A DNA stretch of 64,000 nucleotides, from contig NZ_OCMY01000003.1 in NCBI RefSeq assembly GCF_900215435.1, positions 62,001-126,000 of the forward strand, read 5' to 3'. The stretch is from Candidatus Pantoea floridensis. GTDB lineage: Bacteria; Pseudomonadota; Gammaproteobacteria; Enterobacterales; Enterobacteriaceae. Numbering within the stretch: position 1 is the stretch's first letter; every line of letters begins with the position of its first letter. Shown here in pieces: positions 43,164 through 52,547 of this stretch. A program made the position numbers and the translations under genes. The notes under the pieces are model-generated. The model was given only the letters and a program-made list of their open reading frames with translations. It searched no databases and had not been told where the DNA came from.

Positions 43164-43374
43164 ACAGCCATCCTTTTTTATCGTCCGGAAAAATCCTCTC
43201 CCAGGTCAGGTTTCTGGCCCTGTATTTTCCGCAGCATAGAACAGCCTTAACTTCCGTTTTTGGGAGCTCTGTTTTCTTTTTGTCATATTTCTTTAACAAA
43301 AGGTGTGCGGGGCAGACGGCCGCAGCTCACAGCTTTATTTAGGGATTAAATTCAGTAAGATATGGTTTTAGAAG

Positions 43375-43503
43375 TCAGACTGGTATAACTCTGAATCTGC
43401 AGCTGCAGCCGTTAAGAAAGACAATGCACGAGTTGCCCAGGAACATGGACATCTCTTGTTTACAGCACATGTGTACGTTTACGCCTTCGCGATAGAAGCG
43501 TGA
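43375..43503 (+). other. Decayed coding-looking stretch in a gene-poor interval
   Basis: Between 43164 and 43881 there is no convincing gene. One segment (43375-43503) translates to DWYNSESAAAAVKKDNARVAQ and then EHGHLLFTAHVYVYAF, which looks protein-like but lacks a start. An 88-codon frame at 43653-43919 has unconvincing composition. The interval is probably made of gene remnants. Confidence 0.35.
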
Positions 43504-43881
43504 GGATCATTATGGCAATCATCCAAAAACCGATTTTCCCGCAAGTATCTCTGGTACTTCACTGGTTTTCTTAATAAATACTTTTTAGCTGTTCTGATTT
43601 TTCACGGGTACTCCGGCTTCGGAAGGATGATGTCCCGGGGAGACGCTAAATAATGGGCTTTGAAAAAAGCTATACAGTCAGGTTCGCTGGCAAAAGGGGC
43701 ACACAGGAATGCGCGGCTGATCTTCGCACTAAAAAATCTGAGCATTGGCAGCGATGGCTTAAGACCTGCCTGTGTTTGGTGCCAGAGGAGGGCGGCAACC
43801 TAACCAGCCAGAAAAACTTTCTTCACGGAATAATATTGTCGACAGCAGTATTACTCCGTCAAAAAACGGTGGGAGTTGTGC

Positions 43882-44130
43882 TTAAGTACCGCGATAAGTT
43901 GAGTAGCCAAACTGGCTAAGCAGCAGTGGAATATGATAGTGCTGATCGGCTTTATCCAGGGTGAATATCACCGGAATTTCCGGGAAGAATGTTGGCTCAC
44001 CGCTTTTTTTGTAATAGTCGCCGGTTTTGAAATGACACGATAAATCCCCCTCTGAGTTGCCTGACCAGTAGGATAAAGCTCTGAAATGCGCCCTTGTGCG
44101 TTGGTGGTTCCTTCTGCCAGTTTTGACCAC
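43882..44130 (-). pseudogene. 5-hydroxyisourate hydrolase fragment with frameshift
   Basis: The C-terminal part reads [20 protein letters not shown], then [19 protein letters not shown], the signature end of transthyretin-like HIUase (tail YRG-S/T). Upstream the frame loses similarity, while another frame encodes [18 protein letters not shown], showing a frameshift near 44030. The N-terminal third is absent. The intact enzyme acts in urate degradation. Confidence 0.8.
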
Positions 44131-44401
44131 TAATTACTTTTTTTCTATTTTATGATGAAAAGAATAGGGCGGGAGGCTCATTTTTTCATACTGGAATTCT
44201 TAAGTCCGCTGTGTGCCATGGCGGAGAGAAGTAATAACAGATGTTATTCCGAATATAATGTTGATGAACCAGCGTTGATAACCTGGATATACCTCTTGAT
44301 GCGTTCTTCTTACGTGCATCACAATCTCTTTCTAAATTCATATCACGCAAAAACAATAGGATTTATTATTTTTCTAACCACAGTCATCAATAAGGCCATC
44401 C

Positions 44402-45097
44402 ATGAACAGCACAGTATACGATGCTTTCCGCTGCCTGAACTTACTTGCGACTGCGACTCGTCCGCATGGAATTCGTGAAATGGGACGGGAGCTTGGGCTG
44501 GATTCAGCTAAGGTTACTCGATTGATACAGACCTTGTTGACGCTGGATATGGTACAGCGTGATGCCAACCGCAAATACAGTTTAGGTATCGGTATCCACC
44601 GCTTATCGGCTCACGCAATTCACAATTCGGCCTTTTACAATGCGGTAATGGATTTACTGGAAGAGAGCGGAAATCACGCCATCTCCCTCGTAATCGGAGT
44701 GCTAAGTGGAAATAAAGTGGTCTATTTGATTCATACCCGTGGCGGAAAAAGTATTGCGCGGGCTTTGGGCAATTATGAGTCCTACCCGGTCCACGATTCG
44801 GTGATCGGCATTAAGCTTCTATCAGCGATGAGCGACGAAGAGATTATCAGCCAGATTGGTATCCACGATTATCTACTGCTGAGAAATGATATTAACGAGT
44901 CACGCCGGCATCAGGTGTTTGCCAAAGATTTTGGTGCGGGCGATTACCGCCTGGCATGTAATATTCCCGGCATGCAGGCAGCGATCGCACTGTCGAATAT
45001 CAGCAGTGAAAAAATGGATATTGAAAGCTTACGTTTGTACCTGACGTCGGCAGCGAAAAAAATCAGCGGAGAATCAGTGCCGATGCTGCAGCAGTAA
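44402..45097 (+). CDS. IclR-family transcriptional regulator
   Basis: The 231-residue protein has an N-terminal winged helix (FRCLNLLATATRPHGIREMGRELGLDSAKVTRLIQTL) and a C-terminal IclR effector domain (VVYLIHTRGGKSIARALGNYESYPVHDSVIGIKLLSAMSD, AGDYRLACNIPG). It converges with, and overlaps by 24 nt, a sugar-acid catabolic operon that it probably controls. The effector would be the sugar acid or a KDG-type intermediate. Confidence 0.88.
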   Translation: MNSTVYDAFRCLNLLATATRPHGIREMGRELGLDSAKVTRLIQTLLTLDMVQRDANRKYSLGIGIHRLSAHAIHNSAFYNAVMDLLEESGNHAISLVIGVLSGNKVVYLIHTRGGKSIARALGNYESYPVHDSVIGIKLLSAMSDEEIISQIGIHDYLLLRNDINESRRHQVFAKDFGAGDYRLACNIPGMQAAIALSNISSEKMDIESLRLYLTSAAKKISGESVPMLQQ

Positions 45098-45670
45098 CTT
45101 GCAACGTTCTGCGGTTACGTCCACGCGCTGGCCAGTTCTATACAGCGCGGAACCGAGCCCCACACTGTCGTAATAATGCAGGAATTCAGCTGAATTCTCC
45201 ACACCTACCCCACCCACGGCTGAAGAGCTGACGGGCTGAGAGAGTGGACCTTTCACCAGTTGAGGGTAATTTGCCGGCAGCGCACAGGCCGGAAAAACCT
45301 TCATCACATCCACTCCCAGATCGATTGCAGTAAATATTTCACTCGGCGAAAACACCCCCGCGTACACTACAAGTCTATGCAGTTTAGCCTGCGCAATCAC
45401 AGCCGGGTTCAGATTAGGAGTCAAAATAAAATCCGCAGCGGCGGCAAAACTGCGCTGAACCTGATCTGCTGTAGTGACCATTCCCACGCCAAGCTGGATA
45501 TCATTCCCAAAGCGCTGGCGAACTTGTTGCAGACTGTTTTCCCAGCTGGGTGAGTTGGTCGTGATTTCTATACGTTTAATGCCATGCTCAACTAAACAGG
45601 CAATTTGTGGCACTGCGTCTTCTGGCGTAATCCCGCGGAGGATAGCGATGATTGGGTGATTATCCGCCAT
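45074..45670 (-). CDS. dgoA: 2-dehydro-3-deoxy-6-phosphogalactonate aldolase
   Basis: The 198-residue KDPG/KDPGal aldolase starts MADNHPIIAILRGITPEDAV. It shows GIKRIEITTNSP, GVGMVTTADQV, FILTPNLNP, GVDVMKVFPA (Schiff-base Lys in MKVFP) and GGVGVENSAEFL. It cleaves the phosphorylated keto-deoxy sugar acid to pyruvate and glyceraldehyde 3-phosphate. The start at 45670 overlaps the kinase stop by 11 nt; 45685 is an alternative. Confidence 0.9.
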   Translation of the reverse strand: MADNHPIIAILRGITPEDAVPQIACLVEHGIKRIEITTNSPSWENSLQQVRQRFGNDIQLGVGMVTTADQVQRSFAAAADFILTPNLNPAVIAQAKLHRLVVYAGVFSPSEIFTAIDLGVDVMKVFPACALPANYPQLVKGPLSQPVSSSAVGGVGVENSAEFLHYYDSVGLGSALYRTGQRVDVTAERCKLLLQHRH

Positions 45671-46556
45671 AACTAAACACCCCATTTAATCCGGCTATTA
45701 TTGCGTCTTCGGCAGCTAAAAGCTCATAACGACGATGCAAAATCTCACATGCCAGCTGGTAACGTGGCAAAAGGATTTCATTACCAATAATGCACACCGT
45801 TTTATCGCCACCGGGATGCCCGCATGCAACTTCGTATCCAATGAGCATTCCGGAAAGCCAGGAAGCGGCCGCTTCCTGTGACAGAGCACCAAGAATGTAA
45901 CGGCCCCGGCAGCGAAATAGTTCCGTCACGAGTTCAACTTTTTCATGCACCACTGATAGCGCCGTTTCGACCCCCGCCTGAAAAGCGGCAGGTGAGTCAA
46001 CCTGCTCCGGCAAGCCTTTACCCACCACGGAGTGATTGAGTAACAAATGATAAAGCTCGCCGGTCATCAAGGTCTGCATCCCTGTGACCTGCTGCTGCGA
46101 GCGCTCAACCTTCAGCCATTTACTGTGGGTGCCGACGGCGGCGAATGTGGCGGCATCAGAAAGCGTAAGCGCACCCGCCAGCTGCATCTCTTCACCCCGG
46201 CAGATCTCATTGACTCGTTTATCGCAAATGCCGGGCCGTAAGGTCAGCGGATTTAGCAAGATACCCGGCAATTCCATGCCTTTACCTAGTAGTTGCGAAA
46301 AACTAAGGGGCATATCGAGATAGCCGGCGTCAGCAATACCGATATTGCTGCCAATCATGCCGCAGAGCAGCACGGGTATTTGTTCATCGTAAGCATCTTC
46401 CAGCCGATGCAACTGCTGCTTTAAAATCTCAGGCAACGCTGAGCGCTGGCACTTGCCGACGCCGCAACTGTCTTGTACCGATTTGATCACTACGCCATCA
46501 CGCACGCTAAGTGCGCGAAAGTTGCTGGTACCCCAATCCACCGCTATATAGTTCAT
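45660..46556 (-). CDS. dgoK: 2-dehydro-3-deoxygalactonokinase
   Basis: The 298-residue DgoK-family kinase has IAVDWGTSNFRAL (phosphate loop 1) at the N-terminus, then LCGMIGSNIGIADAGYLDMP, FAAVGTHSKWLKVE and LMTGELYHLL. It phosphorylates 2-keto-3-deoxy-galactonate with ATP. It overlaps both neighbours, so it is part of one operon. Confidence 0.92.
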   Translation of the reverse strand: MNYIAVDWGTSNFRALSVRDGVVIKSVQDSCGVGKCQRSALPEILKQQLHRLEDAYDEQIPVLLCGMIGSNIGIADAGYLDMPLSFSQLLGKGMELPGILLNPLTLRPGICDKRVNEICRGEEMQLAGALTLSDAATFAAVGTHSKWLKVERSQQQVTGMQTLMTGELYHLLLNHSVVGKGLPEQVDSPAAFQAGVETALSVVHEKVELVTELFRCRGRYILGALSQEAAASWLSGMLIGYEVACGHPGGDKTVCIIGNEILLPRYQLACEILHRRYELLAAEDAIIAGLNGVFSYGG

Positions 46557-47449
46557 GGACGTCCTCCCAACACGGCGAGAGGCAGGAAATCCGTGATCTC
46601 TTTCAATTCCCGACGCGTGTCATCATCCAGACTTTTAGCCGGCTCACGGACATAGTCACTGGCAAAGATCCCTGCCTGATTCAGCACTGTTTTATGTATG
46701 GCTACCCCGATTCCCGGCTGAACTCCATAGCGCAGGAAAGGTAGATAGCGATAAAACAACGCCTGCGCTTCCTGACGATCTTGCTGCCATGCAGCCAGGA
46801 TGGCATTAATCACGTCAGGGAATTCGCAAGCAGGCATGGTGCCCGTTACACCACGGCATAACTCTTCAAACAGGAAACCCGCGTTCAAGCCTCCGAACAG
46901 GCCTACGCCATCTCCAACCTCCTGTTTTAACGCAGTTATTTTCAGCGTCGTCGGCGGTTGTTCCACTTTGATATACCTGATAGTAGGAAAGTCCTGACAC
47001 AAACGCGCCAGCATCGATACGGGAATGTTAACGCCCGTCATCAGAGGCGCGTCCTGAATCATGATTTCGATTTCGCAGGCCTGGCATATGTCTCGCCAGA
47101 AGTGATAGATCTCTTCCGGACCGGGCTTAACGACCGAAGGCGGATTGACCATTGCCACCTGAGCCCCCCAGTGATGCACCCTGTTGATCTCTTCAATGGC
47201 AACAGCGGATGAAGCACCGCCAGCTGCAGCCACCAGCGGTAAATCTCCCACCAGCCTTTTGACGCAAAAGAACAGATCCTGCTTTTCTTCCTGCGTTAAG
47301 GCGTAGCCTTCGGAAGCATTGCCAAATAAGGCCAGGCCATCAATGCCTTGTTGCAGCAGAAATTTCACCAATCGTTCAATGGATGCCAAATCCAGCTGGC
47401 CCTGCTCATCAAATGCCGTGGCAAGAATCGGTACATTACCTTTTAACAT
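46553..47449 (-). CDS. DapA/NAL-family aldolase or dehydratase with altered YNxP motif
   Basis: The 298-residue barrel has GNASEGYAL (GxxxE type) and YIKVEQPP with the Schiff-base Lys near residue 165. The usual YNxP motif reads MIQDAPL, so the catalytic Tyr is replaced. Members with this change include keto-deoxy sugar acid dehydratases and aldolases. Within an operon that already has DgoA, it may process a different sugar acid or provide a non-phosphorylated branch. Overlaps dgoK by 4 nt. Confidence 0.83.
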   Translation of the reverse strand: MLKGNVPILATAFDEQGQLDLASIERLVKFLLQQGIDGLALFGNASEGYALTQEEKQDLFFCVKRLVGDLPLVAAAGGASSAVAIEEINRVHHWGAQVAMVNPPSVVKPGPEEIYHFWRDICQACEIEIMIQDAPLMTGVNIPVSMLARLCQDFPTIRYIKVEQPPTTLKITALKQEVGDGVGLFGGLNAGFLFEELCRGVTGTMPACEFPDVINAILAAWQQDRQEAQALFYRYLPFLRYGVQPGIGVAIHKTVLNQAGIFASDYVREPAKSLDDDTRRELKEITDFLPLAVLGGRP

Positions 47450-48606
47450 GCTGCCTCCATCACTACGTCGCGCACGCGATCTTCATCGATTTCAATGCCT
47501 AACCCTGCACCCTGCGGCAGATGATACTCACCGCGTTCACAAATAAGTGGCTGCTTAAGCAGTTGATTCGCGATATTAAATACTGGCGGCTGATATTCGA
47601 GCATAAACAGGTTGGGTATGGCGGCGGCAACATGGATTGACGCGGCGATGCAAGGTCCTAAACCTACGCTTAAATGCGGTGCCACGCGTAAATTCCATGT
47701 CTCGGCCAGCGATACGATATGCATCAGCTCGCTAATGCCGGTTCTGCCGACGTCGGGTTGCAGGATGTCTGCAGCGCGCTGTTCAATCACCGCTTTGAAT
47801 TGATAACGCGTACGCTCGGTTTCACCTAACGCAATGCTCACCGCGCTTTTGGCACGTAATTCGCGATGGCCGGCGATATCTTCTGGCAGCAGTGGTGCTT
47901 CAAGAAAGCCGACGCCCAGCGCATGCAGTTGCGCTGCTAAATCGGTAGCCTCTGCCACGCTGTAATTCCAGTGCGCATCAATGAAGACTTGCGCCTCATT
48001 GCCGAGCACTGCACGAATGGCGCGAATATTTTCAACATCTTCCCGCACGCCGTAGCCCAGGGCTAACTTAACGGCATTAAAGCCTTTATCCTGCCATTGC
48101 CTGGCGAGGCGGCAGCGGCTTTCAATGTCGGGCTCAGGCAAACCCGAGACATAGCAAGGAATCACATCGCGGAAGGCGCCGCCAAGCAGTTGATGGACCG
48201 GAAGACCCAGAATTTTTCCCTTGAGATCCCACAACGCGATATCCACACCAGCAATAGCGTCGATATGATAACCTCCGGTATGTCCACGATCGCGCATCGA
48301 GTCATACATCCTTGAGTTGAGCACGCCTCCAGAGAATGGAGATTCCCCGATCAATAATGGCGCAAACAGCTGCTTAATCAGTTCCGCGATCACCTGAGGC
48401 ACCACCGGCGCCAGCGCTTCTCCCCACCCGACATGCCCTTCGCTACTGGTAATTTTCACCAGGCAGGTTTCCATCTTGCGTGAGTAGACGCAGCGGTATT
48501 CTGGACGATAGTAATAATCCGGGCCGGTCCCGTCCGACTTACCGCCAAGGTAAGCATGTTCCGGAGTGATTTTGAGTGGGAAACACTCCACTTTCGTTAT
48601 GTGCAT
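47443..48606 (-). CDS. Enolase-superfamily sugar acid dehydratase
   Basis: This 387-residue protein is of the mandelate-racemase type: FNAVKLALGYG (catalytic Lys region, about 190), VFIDAHWNYSVAEA (Asp ligand), GFLEAPLLPED (Glu), ALGETERTRY (Glu), VAPHLSVGLG (catalytic His) and FMLEYQPP. Such enzymes dehydrate aldonic or aldaric acids to keto-deoxy acids. It would feed DgoK/DgoA. The start is ATG 48606, 17 nt after the transporter stop. Exact acid not deducible. Confidence 0.85.
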   Translation of the reverse strand: MHITKVECFPLKITPEHAYLGGKSDGTGPDYYYRPEYRCVYSRKMETCLVKITSSEGHVGWGEALAPVVPQVIAELIKQLFAPLLIGESPFSGGVLNSRMYDSMRDRGHTGGYHIDAIAGVDIALWDLKGKILGLPVHQLLGGAFRDVIPCYVSGLPEPDIESRCRLARQWQDKGFNAVKLALGYGVREDVENIRAIRAVLGNEAQVFIDAHWNYSVAEATDLAAQLHALGVGFLEAPLLPEDIAGHRELRAKSAVSIALGETERTRYQFKAVIEQRAADILQPDVGRTGISELMHIVSLAETWNLRVAPHLSVGLGPCIAASIHVAAAIPNLFMLEYQPPVFNIANQLLKQPLICERGEYHLPQGAGLGIEIDEDRVRDVVMEAAC

Positions 48607-48623
48607 AAAGGCTCCAGTTTCCG

Positions 48624-49946
48624 TTAATCCAACACTTTTCCGGCAGTTTCTTTGGCAAACCACACTGCAATGAATGAAATTAGCGCGGTGATCATCACGT
48701 ACCAGGCGGGTGATAGTGGATCTCCCGTTAAGGTAATCAGACTGGCGGATGCCAGGGGTGTAACACCGCCAAACACCGCCACAGTCAGGTTGTAGGACAT
48801 CGCGATGCCGCCATAGCGAATCGCCGTCGGGAACAGTTCGACCATTGCAGCGCCACAGCCGCCATTAAATAGCGCAACACACACACCTAATACACTCATT
48901 GCCGCGATAGAGCTGCCTACCGATCCCTGTGTCATTAGCAGCATGGCGGGATAGGTCAACAGGATGAAACCAGCGCACGCCACCAGCATCAGCGGCCGTC
49001 GTCCCCATTTATCGGACAGGTAGCCTGTGATTGGCATGCAAATGGCGACGCTCAGTAAGCCCAGCGTGGTGATGAGATATGAGTCGGTACGGGTGTAGTG
49101 CAGATGCGTAGACAAATAGCCGGGCATAAAGGATTGCAGCACCCAGCTACTGACCGCTTTGATCACGACGAAGCCGGTGCAAAACAGCAACGCCGACAAT
49201 GAGGTTTTTAAGGCAGTACGCAGTGGCGATTTTTCGATTTTGCCGGTGGCTTTTAACTTGTGAAATTCAGCCGAATCTTCCATGTTGCGGCGCATATATA
49301 ACCCACCCAATCCGAGCGGTGCAGCAAGCAGGAAAGGAATGCGCCATCCCCAGTCGTTCATTGCCGTCTCACCCAACCAATAGGTCAACAGCAGCACCAG
49401 GCCAGAGCCGCAAACAAACGCCATGAAACTGAAGTTCTCACTCCAGCAGGTAAGCGTTGCGCGACGATGTGGATCAGCACTCTCTGCCAGATAAGTGATT
49501 ACCCCGGAGCTTTCGCCACCTGCGGCGAAGCCTTGTACTAATCGAGTCATCACCAGCAGCACTGGTGCGATAATGCCAATCTGATGCCAGGTCGGCAGAA
49601 TGCCCATTACAAATGTGGATATTGAGGTGATGACAATTACCGTCACCAATACTTTGCGTCGTCCCAGACGATCGCCCATGGAACCAAAAAAGAAGCCGCC
49701 CAGCGGACGCATTAAAAAGCCGGATCCAAATACAGCAAAAGACTTCAGAAGTGCGGTAGCAGGGTCGGAACTGACAAAGAAGTTGCTGGCAATAATCGCC
49801 GCCAAGGTGCCGTATAAGCCAAAATCGAACCACTCGATAAAATGACCAATCCCGGCTGCCATCATTATTTTGGCAGTTCGCTTTGGCGGATTACTGGTTT
49901 TTGTCGCCACGTACTCACCGCCATACTGACGGGTTGAATTTTCCAT
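48624..49946 (-). CDS. MFS transporter, metabolite:H+ symporter type
   Basis: A 440-residue, 12-span transporter with GHFIEWFDFGLYG in span 1, GSMGDRLGRRKVLV (loop 2-3 motif), RLVQGFAAGGESSG and SDKWGRRPLML. These match the MHS group (KgtP/ShiA/ProP-like). It likely imports the sugar acid degraded by the following genes. The start at 49946 has GGAGG 5 nt upstream. It is the first gene of the operon. Confidence 0.9.
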   Translation of the reverse strand: MENSTRQYGGEYVATKTSNPPKRTAKIMMAAGIGHFIEWFDFGLYGTLAAIIASNFFVSSDPATALLKSFAVFGSGFLMRPLGGFFFGSMGDRLGRRKVLVTVIVITSISTFVMGILPTWHQIGIIAPVLLVMTRLVQGFAAGGESSGVITYLAESADPHRRATLTCWSENFSFMAFVCGSGLVLLLTYWLGETAMNDWGWRIPFLLAAPLGLGGLYMRRNMEDSAEFHKLKATGKIEKSPLRTALKTSLSALLFCTGFVVIKAVSSWVLQSFMPGYLSTHLHYTRTDSYLITTLGLLSVAICMPITGYLSDKWGRRPLMLVACAGFILLTYPAMLLMTQGSVGSSIAAMSVLGVCVALFNGGCGAAMVELFPTAIRYGGIAMSYNLTVAVFGGVTPLASASLITLTGDPLSPAWYVMITALISFIAVWFAKETAGKVLD

Positions 49947-50079
49947 ACGACCTCCAGAAGTTAAATGTCGCGCCACAGGGGACGCGTCATGTCTTGGAAG
50001 TTAGCGTATGAATTTTGATGGGATGTTGCGCTGACGATAAGAGATAGCGTGAAGCTAATCAAAGAACAAATCCGCCAAT

Positions 50080-50098
50080 TGCTTCACATAGTGAAGCA
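50080..50098. promoter_or_regulatory. Candidate IclR-type operator upstream of the sugar-acid operon
   Basis: TGCTTCAC-ATA-GTGAAGCA is a palindrome with perfect 8-bp arms, 134 nt before the MFS start. An additional half-site CGTGAAGCTAA lies at 50048-50058. It is a plausible binding site of the convergent IclR regulator. The rest of 49947-50283 has no gene. Confidence 0.5.
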
Positions 50099-50283
50099 GA
50101 GAATTGTTCCCTAACAATGCGCTGAGTTAAAGCCGGCATTATAGTGATGATTTTTAGTCATTACTCGGAAAACCAAAGCTTTGCCTATGCTGCCAATGGC
50201 TTTTTTATAAGGCCTATATGTAATGTAAGCCCACCCAAAACCCTTTTTCTAATAAACTCTGGCAGTATCACTTTGTTTTTCTG

Positions 50284-51186
50284 TCAGCCCGCTATCCCTT
50301 CCAGCGTGACCGATGCCCCGCCGCAAACAATGACAAGTACATTATCTGCAGCGTTAAACCTGATTTTGTGGTCATATAAAATTGAGAGTGACACTCCGCA
50401 CGCCGGCTCGGTGAGCACGCGATGGTCATCAAGAAAGCGCCGGCAGGCCTTCAACGCTTCCTGGTCGGAAACCAGCATACTTCTGACATCCAGCCGACTG
50501 GCCACATTGAAAACATTTTCGCACACCTGGCTTGCGGCCAGCGTCGTGGCTATACCGCTGACCTTATCAAGACGGACCAGCTTGCCGGCATTAAGCGAGG
50601 CGTGAAGAGATGCCGTACCCTGGGTTTCAACGGCGTAAACCGGAATATGACCAAGCTGATGATTCTCCAGGCCCTGAGCGATACCGGAAAGCATGCTCCC
50701 GCCGCCAACGGAAAGAATAACCGCATCAGGCGTTAACCCTTCGCTGATGATCTCATCCACGATTGTGCTGATGCCTTCCCACAAAAGTGGATGATCAAAG
50801 GGATGTACACAGATAATGTCATCCGTCGCCAGTGACAAAGCGTAGTCGTTCGCCTCGCTCCATACTTTCCCGTGCACAATAAGCTTGGCACCCTCCTGCT
50901 CAATAAGCTGTTTTGCCCTGTCTGACGTGCTTTCCGGCACAACGACAGTGACCGGCAGCCCTAGTTTGCGCCCGCAATGAGCCACCGCTATGCCTGCATT
51001 GCCGCCAGATGAACTGATGAATGCTGTTGCACCCCTTTCAGCGTAATGCCGACAGATGTTCTCTGCACTTCTGAGCTTGAACGATCCCGTCGGCTGGGAA
51101 GATTCCATTTTAAGCCAGACATGACATCCGCTATGCTGGCTTAAGGGCAGTGAATGTATAAGAGGAGTCCGGATACTTATTCCCAT
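50284..51186 (-). CDS. PLP-dependent threonine/serine dehydratase-like enzyme
   Basis: The 300-residue fold-type II PLP protein has KMESSQPTGSFKLRSAEN (Schiff-base Lys, residue 37), SSSGGNAGIAVAH, the phosphate loop VGGGSMLSGIAQG (about 165) and a C-terminal VIVCGGASVTLEG. It resembles serine/threonine dehydratases, shorter than biosynthetic IlvA because it lacks an ACT domain. It deaminates a hydroxy amino acid to a keto acid and ammonia. It stands alone, with no operon partner. Confidence 0.87.
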   Translation of the reverse strand: MGISIRTPLIHSLPLSQHSGCHVWLKMESSQPTGSFKLRSAENICRHYAERGATAFISSSGGNAGIAVAHCGRKLGLPVTVVVPESTSDRAKQLIEQEGAKLIVHGKVWSEANDYALSLATDDIICVHPFDHPLLWEGISTIVDEIISEGLTPDAVILSVGGGSMLSGIAQGLENHQLGHIPVYAVETQGTASLHASLNAGKLVRLDKVSGIATTLAASQVCENVFNVASRLDVRSMLVSDQEALKACRRFLDDHRVLTEPACGVSLSILYDHKIRFNAADNVLVIVCGGASVTLEGIAG

Positions 51187-51278
51187 GCGTTTGATCCTTA
51201 TAATTTTTTATGCCTGATAAATGAAAGGCGTTTCAGGCTGAGAGACATATTTATCATAACGGGTAAGATCATAAAGGC

Positions 51279-51431
51279 ATGGATACAACGGCTAATGAAA
51301 GTGCCGGTTACAATTCCGTCCAGATAAGACTAATGTACGACCGTTTTCGCTCATGGCTGCCCCTGAGTCCAATTGAGGATGAACGTATTTGCCAAATTAA
51401 ACTGGCACAAATGGTTCAGAGCGGAGCATAA
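51279..51431 (+). CDS. Small protein (50 residues) upstream of the UmuD'-like gene
   Basis: The frame starts MDTTANESAGYNSVQIRLMY, has SWLPLSPIEDERICQ in the middle, and stops 2 nt before the next ATG, an operon-like spacing. AAAGG precedes the start. Mutagenesis operons on plasmids sometimes begin with a small gene (impC in impCAB), but I see no clear sequence likeness. No LexA box was recognised upstream. Confidence 0.45.
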   Translation: MDTTANESAGYNSVQIRLMYDRFRSWLPLSPIEDERICQIKLAQMVQSGA

Positions 51432-51433
51432 CA

Positions 51434-51787
51434 ATGGCTTTTCAGAGTCCGGCACAGAACTACGTTGAGACGCGTCTGAATCTAGGCGATCTCGTTCATC
51501 TGTCTTTAAATTCAACCTATCTCACGCCCAGCAACAGCGACTATCCTCAAGCAGGTATCGTCAGGGGATCCATACTGGCAATCGATCGGCCGCTGACACC
51601 CATACACGGCCAGCTTATCGTCGCTAAGGTTGAAGGTGAACTGACGCTGCGCCGTCTGCTGCTTAACCCGGTACCCGCTCTGCAGGCGCTGGATATGGAC
51701 GAAACCGTAACACTACTCGATGCTAACCAGACGCTTCCCGTCTGGGGCGTGGTCGCATCTCAGCGTGCCGGCCGGCAAAACGTCTAA
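51434..51787 (+). CDS. UmuD'-like (HumD-type) protein without cleavage arm
   Basis: The 117-residue protein begins MAFQSPAQNYVETRLNLGDL, which corresponds to UmuD just after its self-cleavage site. It therefore encodes the processed form directly, as phage P1 HumD does. The Lys of the UmuD Ser-Lys dyad (VKKL region) is Arg here (TLRRLLL), and the Ser segment reads PSNSDYPQAG. Cleavage is not needed in such a protein. No umuC-like polymerase gene follows; an integrase fragment does. Confidence 0.8.
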   Translation: MAFQSPAQNYVETRLNLGDLVHLSLNSTYLTPSNSDYPQAGIVRGSILAIDRPLTPIHGQLIVAKVEGELTLRRLLLNPVPALQALDMDETVTLLDANQTLPVWGVVASQRAGRQNV

Positions 51788-52508
51788 AGCTTTTGTTAAG
51801 CCGGTCTCGTCTGTTGTGAAAAAATATGTCGATATCTGGTTCAGTGAGCGTCCTCAGGAGCAGGCAGCACTTACGGATGAACGCACCGGTGAAAAAGTTC
51901 GTTATCTGTTTCAGAACCGGGGGAAAGCGGTGGGAAGGAACATAGTAAATCACATTGTCATTCCGCTTCTCTGCGCCAGAGCGGGAATGCCTGCAGAAGA
52001 TTTACGTGGTCCCATTACAAGCCACCGTGGCCGTGCTTCTGCCATTACAGCACTGGCCACTGCTCCCGGGGGCATGTCTTTACATGAGCTGATGCAGTGG
52101 TCAGGTCACTCATCCGCACAGTCGACAATGCATTATATCCGCATCCGCCCGACTCAGCTGGCCGCCTCGTTCGTAAAAGCAGACTGGGTCACCCACATGA
52201 TAAGCGTGCTGATTGACCACGATCCGGAAGCCGCGAGTCTGACCGGCCCCGCGACGTATTATTACCTGGGTGACTCATACTGTACGAACCCCTTCTGGAG
52301 CAGCTGCCAGCACCGGATGGCTTGTATTGGCTGCGATTTTAACCTGCTTAAACAGAGTGCGCGCGGGCTGGTACTGGAAAGCAAAGCCTCTGTCAGACGT
52401 TACCTTGAAGTAGTTCCGCTCACACCCGATGAGAGAGCCATCGTTGAACAGGACGCAGAGAAAATTGAACAGGCTCTTAAAAGGTTGTCCCTTAAACCCG
52501 AAGGTTAA
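51760..52508 (+). pseudogene. C-terminal fragment of a tyrosine recombinase/integrase
   Basis: The frame encodes GPITSHRGRASAITALA (His-x-x-Arg) and LHELMQWSGHSSAQSTMHYIR (His and the Tyr nucleophile), the C-terminal catalytic boxes of phage-type integrases, followed by a Cys-containing tail. The N-terminal DNA-binding domain and the first catalytic Arg are missing. The 5' end fuses into the UmuD'-like gene in another frame. It is probably a relic of an integrated element. Confidence 0.75.
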
Positions 52509-52509
52509 A

Positions 52510-52539
52510 ACGGACCGCTTGTGCCAGAAGCGGATGTTA
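52510..52539. repeat. Dispersed GTCCGC-type palindrome, degenerate
   Basis: ACGGACCGCTTGTGCCAG then AAGCGGATGTT, starting just after the integrase stop codon, is a slightly degenerate copy of the element at 6523. Confidence 0.6.
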
Positions 52540-52547
52540 AGCAGATT

